Assembly (NCBI RefSeq): GCF_022921055.1
Contig: NZ_CP095063.1
Location: 1 to 64,000 of the forward strand
Direction of reading: 5' to 3'
Source of the DNA: Hymenobacter volaticus
Lineage (GTDB): Bacteria > Bacteroidota > Bacteroidia > Cytophagales > Hymenobacteraceae
DNA: 64,000 nt
The notes under the pieces are model-generated. The model was not told the DNA's origin. It did no database searches and saw nothing but the letters and a program-made list of their open reading frames with translations. Position numbers and translations under genes: made by a program. Shown piece after piece: positions 54,697-63,736 of the stretch; within the stretch, counting starts at the first letter, position 1; every line of letters starts with the position of its first letter.

Positions 54697-55457
54697 ATGA
54701 ATACTCCCAAAATAGCGCTGCTCACCGGCGGCAGCCGCGGCATCGGCAAAGACACGGCCCTAGCTCTAGCCAAACAGGGCATCAACGTAATATTCACGTA
54801 CCAAAGCAAAGGATCGGAGGCGCAGGCAACCGTTGCTGAAATACAAGCCTTAGGCCGGCAGGCAGTAGCCCTCCCCTCGACACCGCCAACTTGCACGATT
54901 TCGACGCCTTTTACGCGCAGGTAGCCACAACTTTAGCAACTACCTTCGGCACCAACCGCTTCGATTTTCTAATCAACAACGCCGGCTCTGGCTTGTCGGC
55001 CTCGTTCGCCGACACCACGGAAGCGCAGTTCGATTACATGTTGAATGTGCACTTCAAAGGCGTATTTTTCCTGACCCAAAAAGCTTTGCCCTTGCTCCAA
55101 GACGGAGGGCGCATCGTGAATATTTCCAGCGGGCTTACGCGTAGCACTTTCCCGAACCGGGCGGCTTACGCCAGCGTGAAAGGTGCCATTGAAGTCTTAA
55201 CCAAGCACCAGGCCCAGGAGCTAGGGCCGCGCGGTATCACGGTTAATGTAGTAGCGCCCGGAGCCATTGCCACCGATTTTAGTGGTGGTATCGTGCGCGA
55301 CAACCCGCAGGTCAATGCCCACATTGCCGAGCTTACAGCTCTGGGCCGGGCCGGTCTACCAAGCGACATCGGGGGCGTAATAGCCTTTCTCTGTTCCGAT
55401 GTTGCCCGCTGGGTCACGGGCCAGCGCCTTGAGGTTTCGGGCGGCATGCATCTGTAA
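54697..55457 (+). CDS. SDR-family NAD(P)-dependent oxidoreductase (apparent frameshift near 54875)
   Basis: Short-chain dehydrogenase of about 254 aa when joined. The start IALLTGGSRGIGKDTALALA has the TGxxxGxG cofactor motif. The frame fails in ALPSTPPTC; one extra C in the run at 54873-54876 gives ALPLDTANLHDFDAFYAQ. The rest has the NNAG motif (LINNAGSG), the catalytic Ser (IVNISSGL), the YASVK pair with Tyr and Lys, and the usual end (TGQRLEVSGGMHL). All active residues are present, so the protein is probably functional in the cell. Confidence 0.87.
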
Positions 55458-55710
55458 CACAACCCAGTTGCCTACTGGGTGTCAGGGTTTGCTCGGTTAG
55501 CGTTTGGGCCTGCGGTGGGTCGATGTCTGTTAGCGCCTGCCGCCGTACTTACGTGGTATCGGGCTGCGAATGCACCGTTGGTGTCAGCGTTGGTCATCTA
55601 GTTTCACGAACCAGCTCAGCGCCATCTTCAGGCGGCAAGGCACAGGGCCTTACCACCTCAACCGACAGTTTAGTTGGGCAGCAACTTTAGGCTCTTTTCG
55701 CCAACTAACA

Positions 55711-55760
55711 ATTCGTCCCTACCAGCTAGCGACTGCGCTTGCTAGTTGGTAGGGACGAAT
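55711..55760. terminator. 20-bp stem between SDR and HxlR genes
   Basis: ATTCGTCCCTACCAGCTAGC pairs with 55741-55760 with a single mismatch (a G-U pair in RNA) across a 10-base loop. It lies between convergent genes; a terminator for both is likely. Confidence 0.6.
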
Positions 55761-55790
55761 CAACAAGTTCGAGTAGCCTGGTATTTGAGC

Positions 55791-56201
55791 CTAACCAACC
55801 AATTTTTTATCCCAGTGCTGCTGCACATCAGGGAAGCTAATTTCCACCCAATCCGCTAAGGCACGCACCTTCTGCGCCGCTTGCTGCCCTAGGGGCGTCA
55901 GACTGTATTCGACGTGCGGCGGCACCACGTCGTAGGCGACTCGCTTCACCAAGCCGTCGGCTTCTAGCCATTGCAGCGTCTGGGCCAGCATCCGCTCGCT
56001 AACGCCGTCGATGAGGCGCCGCAACTCACTGAAGCGGCGGGTTTCACCATCCAACACCATCAGGGCTAAAACTCCCCAGCGGCTGGTTATGTGCTTGAGC
56101 ACCGTGCGCGAGGGGCAGCCAGCCGACAGCAGGTCGCCGCGCTGTAGCTTTTCAGTGAGCGTGGTTGCCTTTGCTGTCAGAGCAAGACTATCTTTTTTCA
56201 T
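55791..56201 (-). CDS. HxlR-family transcriptional regulator
   Basis: A 136-aa winged-helix regulator. The HxlR core is clear: CPSRTVLKHITSRWGVLALM, then RRFSELRRLIDGVSERMLAQ, LQWLEADGLVKRVAYDVVPP and VEYSLTPLGQQA. The conserved Cys near residue 29 is the thiol many family members use to sense electrophiles or quinones. It is divergent from qorB, as the HxlR gene ytfH is from qorB (ytfG) in E. coli. Start: ATG at 56201. Confidence 0.93.
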   Translation of the reverse strand: MKKDSLALTAKATTLTEKLQRGDLLSAGCPSRTVLKHITSRWGVLALMVLDGETRRFSELRRLIDGVSERMLAQTLQWLEADGLVKRVAYDVVPPHVEYSLTPLGQQAAQKVRALADWVEISFPDVQQHWDKKLVG

Positions 56202-56218
56202 ACTTACCTTTTTGTACG

Positions 56219-56237
56219 TACTTACTTTGCGTAAGTA
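56219..56237. promoter_or_regulatory. HxlR-type operator between hxlR and qorB
   Basis: TACTTAC at 56219-56225 and GTAAGTA at 56231-56237 form a palindrome with a TTTGC centre, just upstream of the qorB -7 box. The spacing and position fit a binding site for the divergent HxlR repressor, which would control both genes. Confidence 0.6.
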
Positions 56238-56244
56238 TAGCACA

Positions 56245-56252
56245 TACTTTTG
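56245..56252 (+). promoter_or_regulatory. TAnnTTTG -7 box for qorB
   Basis: TACTTTTG, the same sequence as the box before the TetX-like gene, 28 bp before the qorB ATG. Confidence 0.55.
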
Positions 56253-56280
56253 TTGCGTCCATCATTTAACTGACTTCAAC

Positions 56281-57126
56281 ATGCGTATTGCCATCACCGG
56301 CGCAACGGGCCAACTCGGCCGGCTCGTCATCGAAAAACTTAAAGCTACAGCACCTGCCGACCAAATTGTGGCCTTGGTGCGCACACCTGCTAAAGCCGCC
56401 GACTTGGGCGTAGAAACACGGGAAGCCGATTACAGCCAGCCCGCAACGTTGGAAGCCGCTCTGGCGGGTGTCGACACGTTGCTGCTGATTTCGTCGAGCG
56501 AAGTAGGCCAGCGGATCACGCAGCACCGCAATGTTATTGAGGCCGCCAAGAAGGCGGGCGTCCAGCGCATCGTTTACACCAGCGTGCTGCACGCCGACAA
56601 TTCGCCGCTGAGCTTGGCTGAAGAACACCGGGCGACAGAAGCTGATTTGAAGTCCTCAGGGGTTGTCTACACTTTGTTGCGCAACGGCTGGTACACTGAA
56701 AACTACACCGGCTCCGTGCACGGAAGCGTGGCCGGCGGCGCCTTGCTTGGCAGCGCCAAAGACGGTAAAATTTCCTCGGCCACCCGGGCTGATTTCGCCG
56801 ACGCGGCCGTGGCCGTGCTTACCGGCCAAGGCCACGAAAATAAAACCTACGAACTAGCCGGCGACGAGTCGTATACCCTAACTGAGTTGGCGGCTGAAAT
56901 CTCGCGCCAGACTGGCAAGGATATCCCCTACCGCAACCTGCCGGTTGCTGACTACGCCGCGGCTCTCGCCAGCTTCGGTATTCCGGAAGGCTTTGCACAC
57001 GGCATTGCCAGCTGGGATGCCAACGCTGCCGCAGGCGCCTTGTTCGATGATAGCCACCAACTCTCCCAGCTTATTGGCCGCCCAACAACGCCCCTATCAA
57101 CTGCCGTTGCCGACGCCCTGAAGTAA
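56281..57126 (+). CDS. qorB: NAD(P)H:quinone oxidoreductase QorB (NmrA-like SDR)
   Basis: A 281-aa extended-SDR protein matching QorB over its length. It has IAITGATGQLGRLVIEKLKA (cofactor motif), QIVALVRTPAKAADLGVETR, TLLLISSSEVGQRITQHRNV, VYTLLRNGWYTENY and a conserved end (LFDDSHQLSQLIGRPTTPL). QorB reduces quinones with NADPH. It is controlled by the divergent HxlR gene. The ATG at 56281 begins exactly at the Rossmann strand. Confidence 0.95.
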   Translation: MRIAITGATGQLGRLVIEKLKATAPADQIVALVRTPAKAADLGVETREADYSQPATLEAALAGVDTLLLISSSEVGQRITQHRNVIEAAKKAGVQRIVYTSVLHADNSPLSLAEEHRATEADLKSSGVVYTLLRNGWYTENYTGSVHGSVAGGALLGSAKDGKISSATRADFADAAVAVLTGQGHENKTYELAGDESYTLTELAAEISRQTGKDIPYRNLPVADYAAALASFGIPEGFAHGIASWDANAAAGALFDDSHQLSQLIGRPTTPLSTAVADALK

Positions 57127-57157
57127 GCTCTGCTATTCGGCAATAGCGCTTTCTAAA

Positions 57158-57203
57158 CCCACCGCCCTACCCCGAACGTTTAGGTAGGGCAGTGGGCTTT
57201 TTT
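57158..57203 (+). terminator. Rho-independent terminator of qorB
   Basis: CCCACCGCCCTACC pairs with GGTAGGGCAGTGGG (one mismatch) across an 11-base loop and is followed by CTTTTTTC. Confidence 0.93.
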
Positions 57204-57272
57204 CTTTATTATGATTAAGGAAATAGGTGAGCTAATCAACAAGTGGTAACTGGCGTTAGCCATATGGCGGTG

Positions 57273-58865
57273 CTAATGCCTAGAGCCTTTGCTAGGGTCA
57301 GGCAGCTTGCTCGTGGCTGCTCCTTTAGCAGGCCGAGTGGCTTTACGACTCGTTGATGATCCTGCCTCGTGCCGTAGAGCGGCTGCTAGTAGCGGGTCGT
57401 GGCCCGCAAAGTACTCTTTGGCTGTCAAACGAATCAGCAGGTTTGGGGCTAGGCTTGGCACATCTAGATCCAAATACAAATAGGGCTGCTGAAGCGGGTG
57501 CGGGGTTGAAGAATAACTGTGAAAGCGGTCGGCGTAGTGCATGGACAGCCCGGAGTTGGGCAATACCATATTACCTCCTTCGCTCCAGTAATCGAGCCCT
57601 TCGCCAGCGGGTTCACCCACGATGGTGGCCCCTCCCAGCCGAAGCTGCGCCAAGTGGTATAAGCCGGCTGAGAACGTGGCCGGGCCGGAAAGCACGTAGA
57701 GCTTGCTACTCTGCGCTTTAGCTGCCGCAATCAACTTGTCGAATACGGGACCAGCTACCTGCAGATTACCACCAGTGTTGAAGCGCAAGTCGATGATGAT
57801 GCGCTTAGGCTTCCGAGTTTGCACTGCAGCCAGCACCCGGCACCCGAAATCAGCAAATGACTCGTGGCCAGCCCACTCGCCCGCGCGGTTGTATTGTAGG
57901 TAGAGCGCCTGCTCGGCAGGCAAATACTGCAGGCCGTAGGGCCGGGTTGTCCATTGCAGGTAGATGGGCTGCTGCAGGGAGTCGGCAGCCAAGGCGCTAA
58001 CCCATGGCCCGCTGGGTTCTGCGTGCCGCGGCGCCAACCCCCACCACGCTTCCGTCACGAAAGAACCGGGGTTCCAGGCCAGCGGTGGCACGGTTAAGCG
58101 CCTCAATTGTCCACGGCGGTCCTTTACTTCAAGTTCGAGCAAGTCGTCGGCGCCTATTAGGTTTAAACCCCGCAGCACTTCGGGGCTGGTGAGAGTGTAA
58201 GTACTCATATAGTTGGTCCAGCCCGTGTTGCCGGCGAAAAGGGGCGCCACGAGTCGGCGTGCATCGGCGGGCTTGTATCCTGCCAATCGTTCCACCCGGG
58301 CACCCAGCAGGTGCGCGTAGTCCGGGGTAGCTTTCACAATGTAAAGCCCATCGGCGAACCACCACAACCGGACCGGGTAGCGCCGCAGCACCGAGCGGTT
58401 GCGCAGCAAATACAACCGAGTGTGGGCGTTGCCGCTCAAGGCCACGGCCCGGGCCAAACCCATCATCAGTTGGGGTGCACTTAACTGCTCCACCGAGTCC
58501 CGTAAGTTGCTTACCCTGGTACGATAAGCTGCCAAGGCCACGGAACTAAATGAGCGGTCTTTGCGCGGAAACGAATCCAACGCCATTTGCAAATCTTGGC
58601 GCCACTGGGCAGGGGTTAGCGGAGTGACGGTCGGCTGGGCCACGGTGGGCGTAGCCAGCAGTAGAGCGGCGCTCAGCAGGCTTATTTGTAAGCAAATCAG
58701 CCACGGAGCCTTAACGAGCCGACTCCGCCCGTAACTGCTTGGTTCTACAATTCGGCTATCTGTACCGCGTCGGAGGGCATGACTGGGTTGCCAGGATTGA
58801 GGTAGTTGCGGAATAGAGCCATGGCGGGCAAGCAACGGCAAGAACAGGGCGGGTACCTTTCTCAT
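57273..58865 (-). CDS. S41-like peptidase family protein
   Basis: A 530-aa secreted protein. The S41 (tail-specific protease) core is in the C-terminal half: IIIDLRFNTGGNLQVAGPVF, then VLSGPATFSAGLYHLAQLRL with the nucleophile Ser in TFSAG, and ATIVGEPAGEGLDYWSEGG. A signal-like hydrophobic segment (LICLQISLLSAALLLATPTVA) begins only at residue 56, so the N-terminal 50 residues may be a mis-called start. No PDZ domain is obvious. It could cleave periplasmic proteins; the substrate is unknown. Confidence 0.75.
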   Translation of the reverse strand: MRKVPALFLPLLARHGSIPQLPQSWQPSHALRRGTDSRIVEPSSYGRSRLVKAPWLICLQISLLSAALLLATPTVAQPTVTPLTPAQWRQDLQMALDSFPRKDRSFSSVALAAYRTRVSNLRDSVEQLSAPQLMMGLARAVALSGNAHTRLYLLRNRSVLRRYPVRLWWFADGLYIVKATPDYAHLLGARVERLAGYKPADARRLVAPLFAGNTGWTNYMSTYTLTSPEVLRGLNLIGADDLLELEVKDRRGQLRRLTVPPLAWNPGSFVTEAWWGLAPRHAEPSGPWVSALAADSLQQPIYLQWTTRPYGLQYLPAEQALYLQYNRAGEWAGHESFADFGCRVLAAVQTRKPKRIIIDLRFNTGGNLQVAGPVFDKLIAAAKAQSSKLYVLSGPATFSAGLYHLAQLRLGGATIVGEPAGEGLDYWSEGGNMVLPNSGLSMHYADRFHSYSSTPHPLQQPYLYLDLDVPSLAPNLLIRLTAKEYFAGHDPLLAAALRHEAGSSTSRKATRPAKGAATSKLPDPSKGSRH

Positions 58866-59167
58866 AGCGCGTACCGAAACCGGAGGCTAGACTAGAAAGT
58901 GTTCCGCGTCGTCGGTACAGAGAGTACCAGCAAAAAAGCCCCGCGTTACAACCATTAAAAACTTTCCTGATTGCTACTTCTGACTACTTTACTTGACCAA
59001 AAGAAAATCTCAACCACCCTCTGCGAGCTGTCTAAAAATCAAGTTATTGCCAGACCACTGCCTACTGCAAGTCTTGCGTAGCTTAACTAACAGCTATACG
59101 CCATTGACCTGAGACACGAATAGGTTCGCAGCGGGCCTCTTGGCCGACAGAATGCTTATCACAGCTA
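58866..59167. other. 300-bp gap
   Basis: No gene or strong structural signal seen. It separates two minus-strand genes and should hold the S41-like gene's promoter. Confidence 0.5.
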
Positions 59168-59986
59168 TTATGGATTGGTTGGCTGCTCGTCTTTGCCGGT
59201 GGTGGCAGGCGCAACAGCATTTTTGGCTGTAGGCTTAGCTAAGTGATCGGCAAGCAATGGCAGCTTCTGCGCCACCACCTGGCTCACTACTAACTGCGCC
59301 ATCTTGCGGGCGCCCAACTCGCTGAAATGGGTATTGTCTTGCTTGCCGTAAGGATAGTTAGGATGGTCGCCGGGTGCGAGCTGCAGAAAAAGCAGCTTGC
59401 TGTTTTCCTCGCCGAACTGCTGTAATAGCTCGCGGCTCATCTTATCGAGGTCGATCAGCGGCACTTGGTAGGCTTTGGCTACCTCGGTTGTCACGGCCGA
59501 GTACGCGACGTGCGTTTCTTGCTGTTGTCCTTGCCGGTTGAATTTACGGCGCGTGACAGGCGTAATCAGCACCGGATAGGCCTTTTTGGCGCGCGTTTCG
59601 GTTACAAACTTGACTAAATTCTTGCGGTAATCGGCAGGCGAGGTGTAGCGGTCGGGGTAATTTTCGGCCTCGTCGTTATGGCCGAACTGAATGAAAACAT
59701 AATCCTGGGGTTGCAGTGCGTTCACGATGGGCTGCCAGCGATTGTCGGCCAGATAAGTGCGCGTACTACGGCCGTTTTGGGCGCGGTTGTCGATGACTAC
59801 GGCGGCAGTATCAAAAAATGTGGTCAGTGGCATGCCCCAGCCGGTTTCGGGAAATACCTGCTGCACTTTCTGGGCAATAGTAGAGTCACCAATTAGGTAG
59901 AGCTTAGTCTTCTTGGGCGGGACAGGCGTCGTGAAAGCCGTCAGCAGAACGAGCAGCAAGCTGAGAAAAGCAATTTTGTTGAGCAT
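59168..59986 (-). CDS. rhamnogalacturonan acetylesterase-like SGNH hydrolase
   Basis: A 272-aa secreted esterase with a signal peptide (FLSLLLVLLTAFTTPV). The SGNH blocks are clear: Ser in LYLIGDSTIAQK, Gly in NRAQNGRSTRTYL, Asn in FIQFGHNDEAEN and Asp/His in DNTHFSELGARKMA. The arrangement matches CE12 rhamnogalacturonan acetylesterases, which deacetylate pectin. It fits the plant-polysaccharide genes nearby. Confidence 0.9.
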   Translation of the reverse strand: MLNKIAFLSLLLVLLTAFTTPVPPKKTKLYLIGDSTIAQKVQQVFPETGWGMPLTTFFDTAAVVIDNRAQNGRSTRTYLADNRWQPIVNALQPQDYVFIQFGHNDEAENYPDRYTSPADYRKNLVKFVTETRAKKAYPVLITPVTRRKFNRQGQQQETHVAYSAVTTEVAKAYQVPLIDLDKMSRELLQQFGEENSKLLFLQLAPGDHPNYPYGKQDNTHFSELGARKMAQLVVSQVVAQKLPLLADHLAKPTAKNAVAPATTGKDEQPTNP

Positions 59987-60756
59987 AAGAATCCTAGTGG
60001 AAGAAAACTAAGCAAGGCAAAGCCCTGCTCTTTTGCTAAATAAAGGGCATTTCTAGCATCCACGATGCACGAAGGATAGTTGAGGGGCTAGGCAAGCGGA
60101 GGTTGTATTACGCACGGTAGGGACACCGCGCCCTATGAGAAAATGCGCTTTAGACTAGCCAGAAGTCACATAAATGGTATTCGCACTTTCACAAAGAGTT
60201 TGTGAAAACAACTTGCGGTATCGTTCCCGAAAACAATATCATATCAAATAATACGCAAGTCGGCCATATTAGATTATTGAGCTACGAAGTCAACCAATTT
60301 GTACTAAAACTCCAGTATATATCGGCAAATTATTGTTTTACAACATCTTACTCGCCATCTCCATCGTTAACCCTTAATAGTTGAAAACCCTAAAATTCCG
60401 TTTCAGGGAATATCGCACATTTGGTTCTGAAGTAAGCCTCAATAGCTAAACCGAATTTTTATTCCACTCATTATAAAATTTCAAACGTTTCCGGTACCGG
60501 TTCCGAATTGGATTTATGGCTAAAAGTATTTTATCTTGCTCCTCGAATTTTAAGTTTCCCTCATACCCTGTTAAGCGCACATCAAGAATTGCTTACCTGC
60601 CCTTGCTTGCTCCTGCGCTGTAGCCTCCTCGCGGCCCGCTGCATGCTTGGGTCCAACATTCAGGAAACAACAGACTATTTGTGATACGAGGTGCGCGTAA
60701 TTTCCCTGCTAACAGGCACCTGGTAACTGGCAGTCAACCTCTAACAACTAAGCCTC
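59987..60756. other. gap with palindromic site upstream of xylBA
   Basis: About 770 bp with no gene. At 60491-60500 CCGGTACCGG is a perfect 10-bp palindrome preceded by AAACGTTT, a combination seen in LacI-family operators. It lies 257 bp before xylB, so its role is uncertain. Confidence 0.45.
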
Positions 60757-62268
60757 ATGCTTCTTCTCGGAATTGATATTGGTACCTCTTCGGTGAAAGT
60801 TTCAGTGGTGGACGCCGAAACGCAACAGTGCTTGGCCGCCATAAGCTACCCTGAAACCGAACGGGAGATCCTGACCCGCCAGCCGGGCTGGGCCGAGCAA
60901 CAACCCCTGCAGTGGTGGCAGGATGCCAAGCAGGCCATCTTGCTGGCCCATGCTACTCAGCGCTACAATCCGCAGGAAATAGGGGCCATCGGCATTGCCT
61001 ACCAAATGCACGGTTTGGTACTGATAGACGAGCAGCATCATGTGTTGCGCGACGCCATTATCTGGTGCGACAGCCGCGCCGTGCCTTATGGCGAGCAGGC
61101 ATTCCAGGCCATCGGGGCCGAGCAGTGCTTGACGCACCTACTCAATTCGCCCGGCAACTTTACGGCCGCCAAGCTGGCTTGGGTGAAAGAACACGAGCCC
61201 GAGGTGTATCAGCGTATCCACCAAGTGCTGCTGCCCGGCGACTTTTTGGCTTTGCAACTTACCGGCGAAGCCACAACCAGTATTTCAGCTTTGTCAGAAG
61301 GCATCTTCTGGGACTTTGCTGAAAACGAGCTGTCCGAAGACGTGTTCCGCTTCTTCGGTTTCGAACGCGAACTGATTCCACCAGTGCGCGCGGTGTTTGC
61401 CGATCATGGCCACCTCCGGGAGGTAATAGCCGAGGAGCTAGGGCTGCGCGCGGGCATACCCGTCACCTACAAAGCTGGCGATCAGCCCAACAACGCTTTG
61501 TCGCTGAACGTGCTGCGCCCGGGCGAAGTAGCCGCTACAGCCGGTACCAGCGGGGTAATTTACGCCGTTACCGACGAGCTGTTTGTGGATGCGCAGTCGC
61601 GCGTGAATGCTTTTGCGCACGTAAACCACGCGCCCGAGTTGCCGCGGCTCGGCGTGTTGCTGTGCATCAACGGCGCCGGCAGCATGAACCGCTGGGTGAA
61701 GCAAACCGTTGGGCACGAGCTAAGCTACCCTGAGGTGAATCAGCGCGCGGCCAGCGTGCCGGCGGGCTCCGAGGGGCTGCTGTGTTTGCCGTTCGGCAAC
61801 GGGGTGGAGCGCATGCTAGCCAACGAACCGGTAGGTGCGCACTTCCTGAACCTGGATTTGAATGTGCACACCCCCGCCCACCTGTTGCGGGCGGTGCAGG
61901 AAGGCGTGGCTTTCGCGTTCCGCTATGGGCTCGACATCATGCGCGAAAACGGACTGCATCCCACGGTCGTCAAGGCCGGCAAAACCAACATGTTCCTGAG
62001 CGAGCTGTTCGCCCAGGTTTTCGTCAACGTCACTGGGCTTGCCGTGGAGCTTTACCAAACCGATGGCAGCGTGGGCGCGGCTCTTGGGGCGGGCATCGGG
62101 GCGGGCCAGTACGCTACCCCCGACGACGCGTTCCGCCACATGCAGCGCCTGCAGTTACTGGAGCCCAACGCCGAAGCAGCCGCCTACGAGCAGACATATC
62201 AGCGCTGGAAAACGGCCCTGCTTTCGTACCTGCACCCTACCCCGGAGCCAGCGCCTAGCCAAGCTTAG
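60757..62268 (+). CDS. xylB: xylulokinase
   Basis: A 503-aa FGGY-family sugar kinase. [20 protein letters not shown] is the phosphate-binding start, followed by [13 protein letters not shown] with [14 protein letters not shown], then [13 protein letters not shown] and the late [17 protein letters not shown] adenosine motif. It phosphorylates D-xylulose to xylulose-5-phosphate. The xylose isomerase gene follows 41 bp later, the standard pair. Confidence 0.94.
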   Translation: MLLLGIDIGTSSVKVSVVDAETQQCLAAISYPETEREILTRQPGWAEQQPLQWWQDAKQAILLAHATQRYNPQEIGAIGIAYQMHGLVLIDEQHHVLRDAIIWCDSRAVPYGEQAFQAIGAEQCLTHLLNSPGNFTAAKLAWVKEHEPEVYQRIHQVLLPGDFLALQLTGEATTSISALSEGIFWDFAENELSEDVFRFFGFERELIPPVRAVFADHGHLREVIAEELGLRAGIPVTYKAGDQPNNALSLNVLRPGEVAATAGTSGVIYAVTDELFVDAQSRVNAFAHVNHAPELPRLGVLLCINGAGSMNRWVKQTVGHELSYPEVNQRAASVPAGSEGLLCLPFGNGVERMLANEPVGAHFLNLDLNVHTPAHLLRAVQEGVAFAFRYGLDIMRENGLHPTVVKAGKTNMFLSELFAQVFVNVTGLAVELYQTDGSVGAALGAGIGAGQYATPDDAFRHMQRLQLLEPNAEAAAYEQTYQRWKTALLSYLHPTPEPAPSQA

Positions 62269-62309
62269 CCGTCCTCCTTGTTTGCCTACTCCACTTTCCG
62301 TTTACGATT

Positions 62310-63638
62310 ATGAGTTCCGTTGTAACCCAAAATACGCTGTTTAGCGCCATCCCCCAGATCAAGTTCGAGGGATTAGAAAGTGATAACCCGCTGGCTTTTC
62401 GCTGGTACGACGAAAGCCGGGTGGTTGCCGGCAAGCCCATGAAAGAATGGCTGCGCTTTGCCGGGGCCTATTGGCACTCGTTCAACGGCTCGGGGGCCGA
62501 CCCGTTCGGTGAAGCCACCCACCTCTTCCCTTGGGACCAGGCAGCTGACCCCATCACGCGCGCCAAGGCCAAGATGGACGCCGCCTTCGAGTTTATGAGC
62601 AAGCTGAGCTTGCCCTATTACTGCTTCCACGACGTGGATGTGGTCGACTACACCAACGATGTAGCTGACAACGAGCGGCGCCTGCAAACCATGGTGGCCT
62701 ACGCCCAGCAGAAGCAGCAGGAAACTGGTATCAAGCTGCTTTGGGGTACGGCCAACCTATTCTCGCATCGTCGCTATATGAACGGGGCCAGCACCAACCC
62801 CGACTTCCACGTGCTTACGCACGGAGCAGCGCAAGTGAAAGCCGCCTTGGATGCTACTATCGCGCTGGGCGGTGAGAATTACGTGTTCTGGGGTGGCCGC
62901 GAAGGCTACATGACCTTGCTTAATACCAACATGAAGCGCGAACAGGAGCACTTTGCGCGCTTCTTGCACACGGCCAAAGACTACGCCCGACGCCAAGGTT
63001 TCACGGGCACGTTCTTTATCGAGCCTAAACCCATGGAGCCCACCAAGCACCAGTACGACTATGACGCAGCCACGGTCATCGGCTTTTTGCGCCAGTACGA
63101 CCTGCTCGACGACTTCAAGCTGAATTTGGAAGTCAACCACGCCACGCTGGCTGGTCACACCTTCCAGCACGAGTTGCAAGTGGCCGCCGACGCGGGCTTA
63201 CTTGGCTCCATCGATGCCAATCGCGGCGACTACCAGAACGGCTGGGACACCGACCAGTTTCCCAACGACATCTACGAGCTGACCGAAGCCATGCTGGTGA
63301 TCTTAGAAGCGGGAGGGCTGCAAGGCGGGGGCATTAACTTCGACGCCAAGATCCGCCGCAACTCCACCGACGTGCAGGACTTGTTTCACGCCCATGTCGG
63401 CGGCATGGACATCTTCGCCCGTGCCTTGCTTACGGCCGACAACATCCTGCAGAAATCAGACTACCGCCAGATCCGCCAGCAGCGCTACGCCTCCTTCGAT
63501 GCGGGTGCCGGCCATGCCTTCGAGCAGGGCCAACTTACCTTGGAACAACTGCGCGACTACGCCGCCGAAAACGGGGAGCCTGCTACTCTCAGTGGCCGCC
63601 AGGAGTACCTGGAAAACCTGCTCAACCGCTTTATCTAA
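62310..63638 (+). CDS. xylA: xylose isomerase
   Basis: A 442-aa TIM-barrel enzyme converting D-xylose to D-xylulose. Active-site features are [15 protein letters not shown] (catalytic His), [36 protein letters not shown] (metal Glu and Lys), [13 protein letters not shown] and [20 protein letters not shown]. Length and sequence fit the class II enzymes of Bacteroidota. Confidence 0.97.
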   Translation: MSSVVTQNTLFSAIPQIKFEGLESDNPLAFRWYDESRVVAGKPMKEWLRFAGAYWHSFNGSGADPFGEATHLFPWDQAADPITRAKAKMDAAFEFMSKLSLPYYCFHDVDVVDYTNDVADNERRLQTMVAYAQQKQQETGIKLLWGTANLFSHRRYMNGASTNPDFHVLTHGAAQVKAALDATIALGGENYVFWGGREGYMTLLNTNMKREQEHFARFLHTAKDYARRQGFTGTFFIEPKPMEPTKHQYDYDAATVIGFLRQYDLLDDFKLNLEVNHATLAGHTFQHELQVAADAGLLGSIDANRGDYQNGWDTDQFPNDIYELTEAMLVILEAGGLQGGGINFDAKIRRNSTDVQDLFHAHVGGMDIFARALLTADNILQKSDYRQIRQQRYASFDAGAGHAFEQGQLTLEQLRDYAAENGEPATLSGRQEYLENLLNRFI

Positions 63639-63736
63639 GCAGTTAAGAAGCTAGCCCACGAGGTCGACCTGCCCGCGTTTCTGTTTCGTGTGAATTCAAC
63701 AAATCCTATCCCACTCCGTCGCTTTCACTGGACCCG

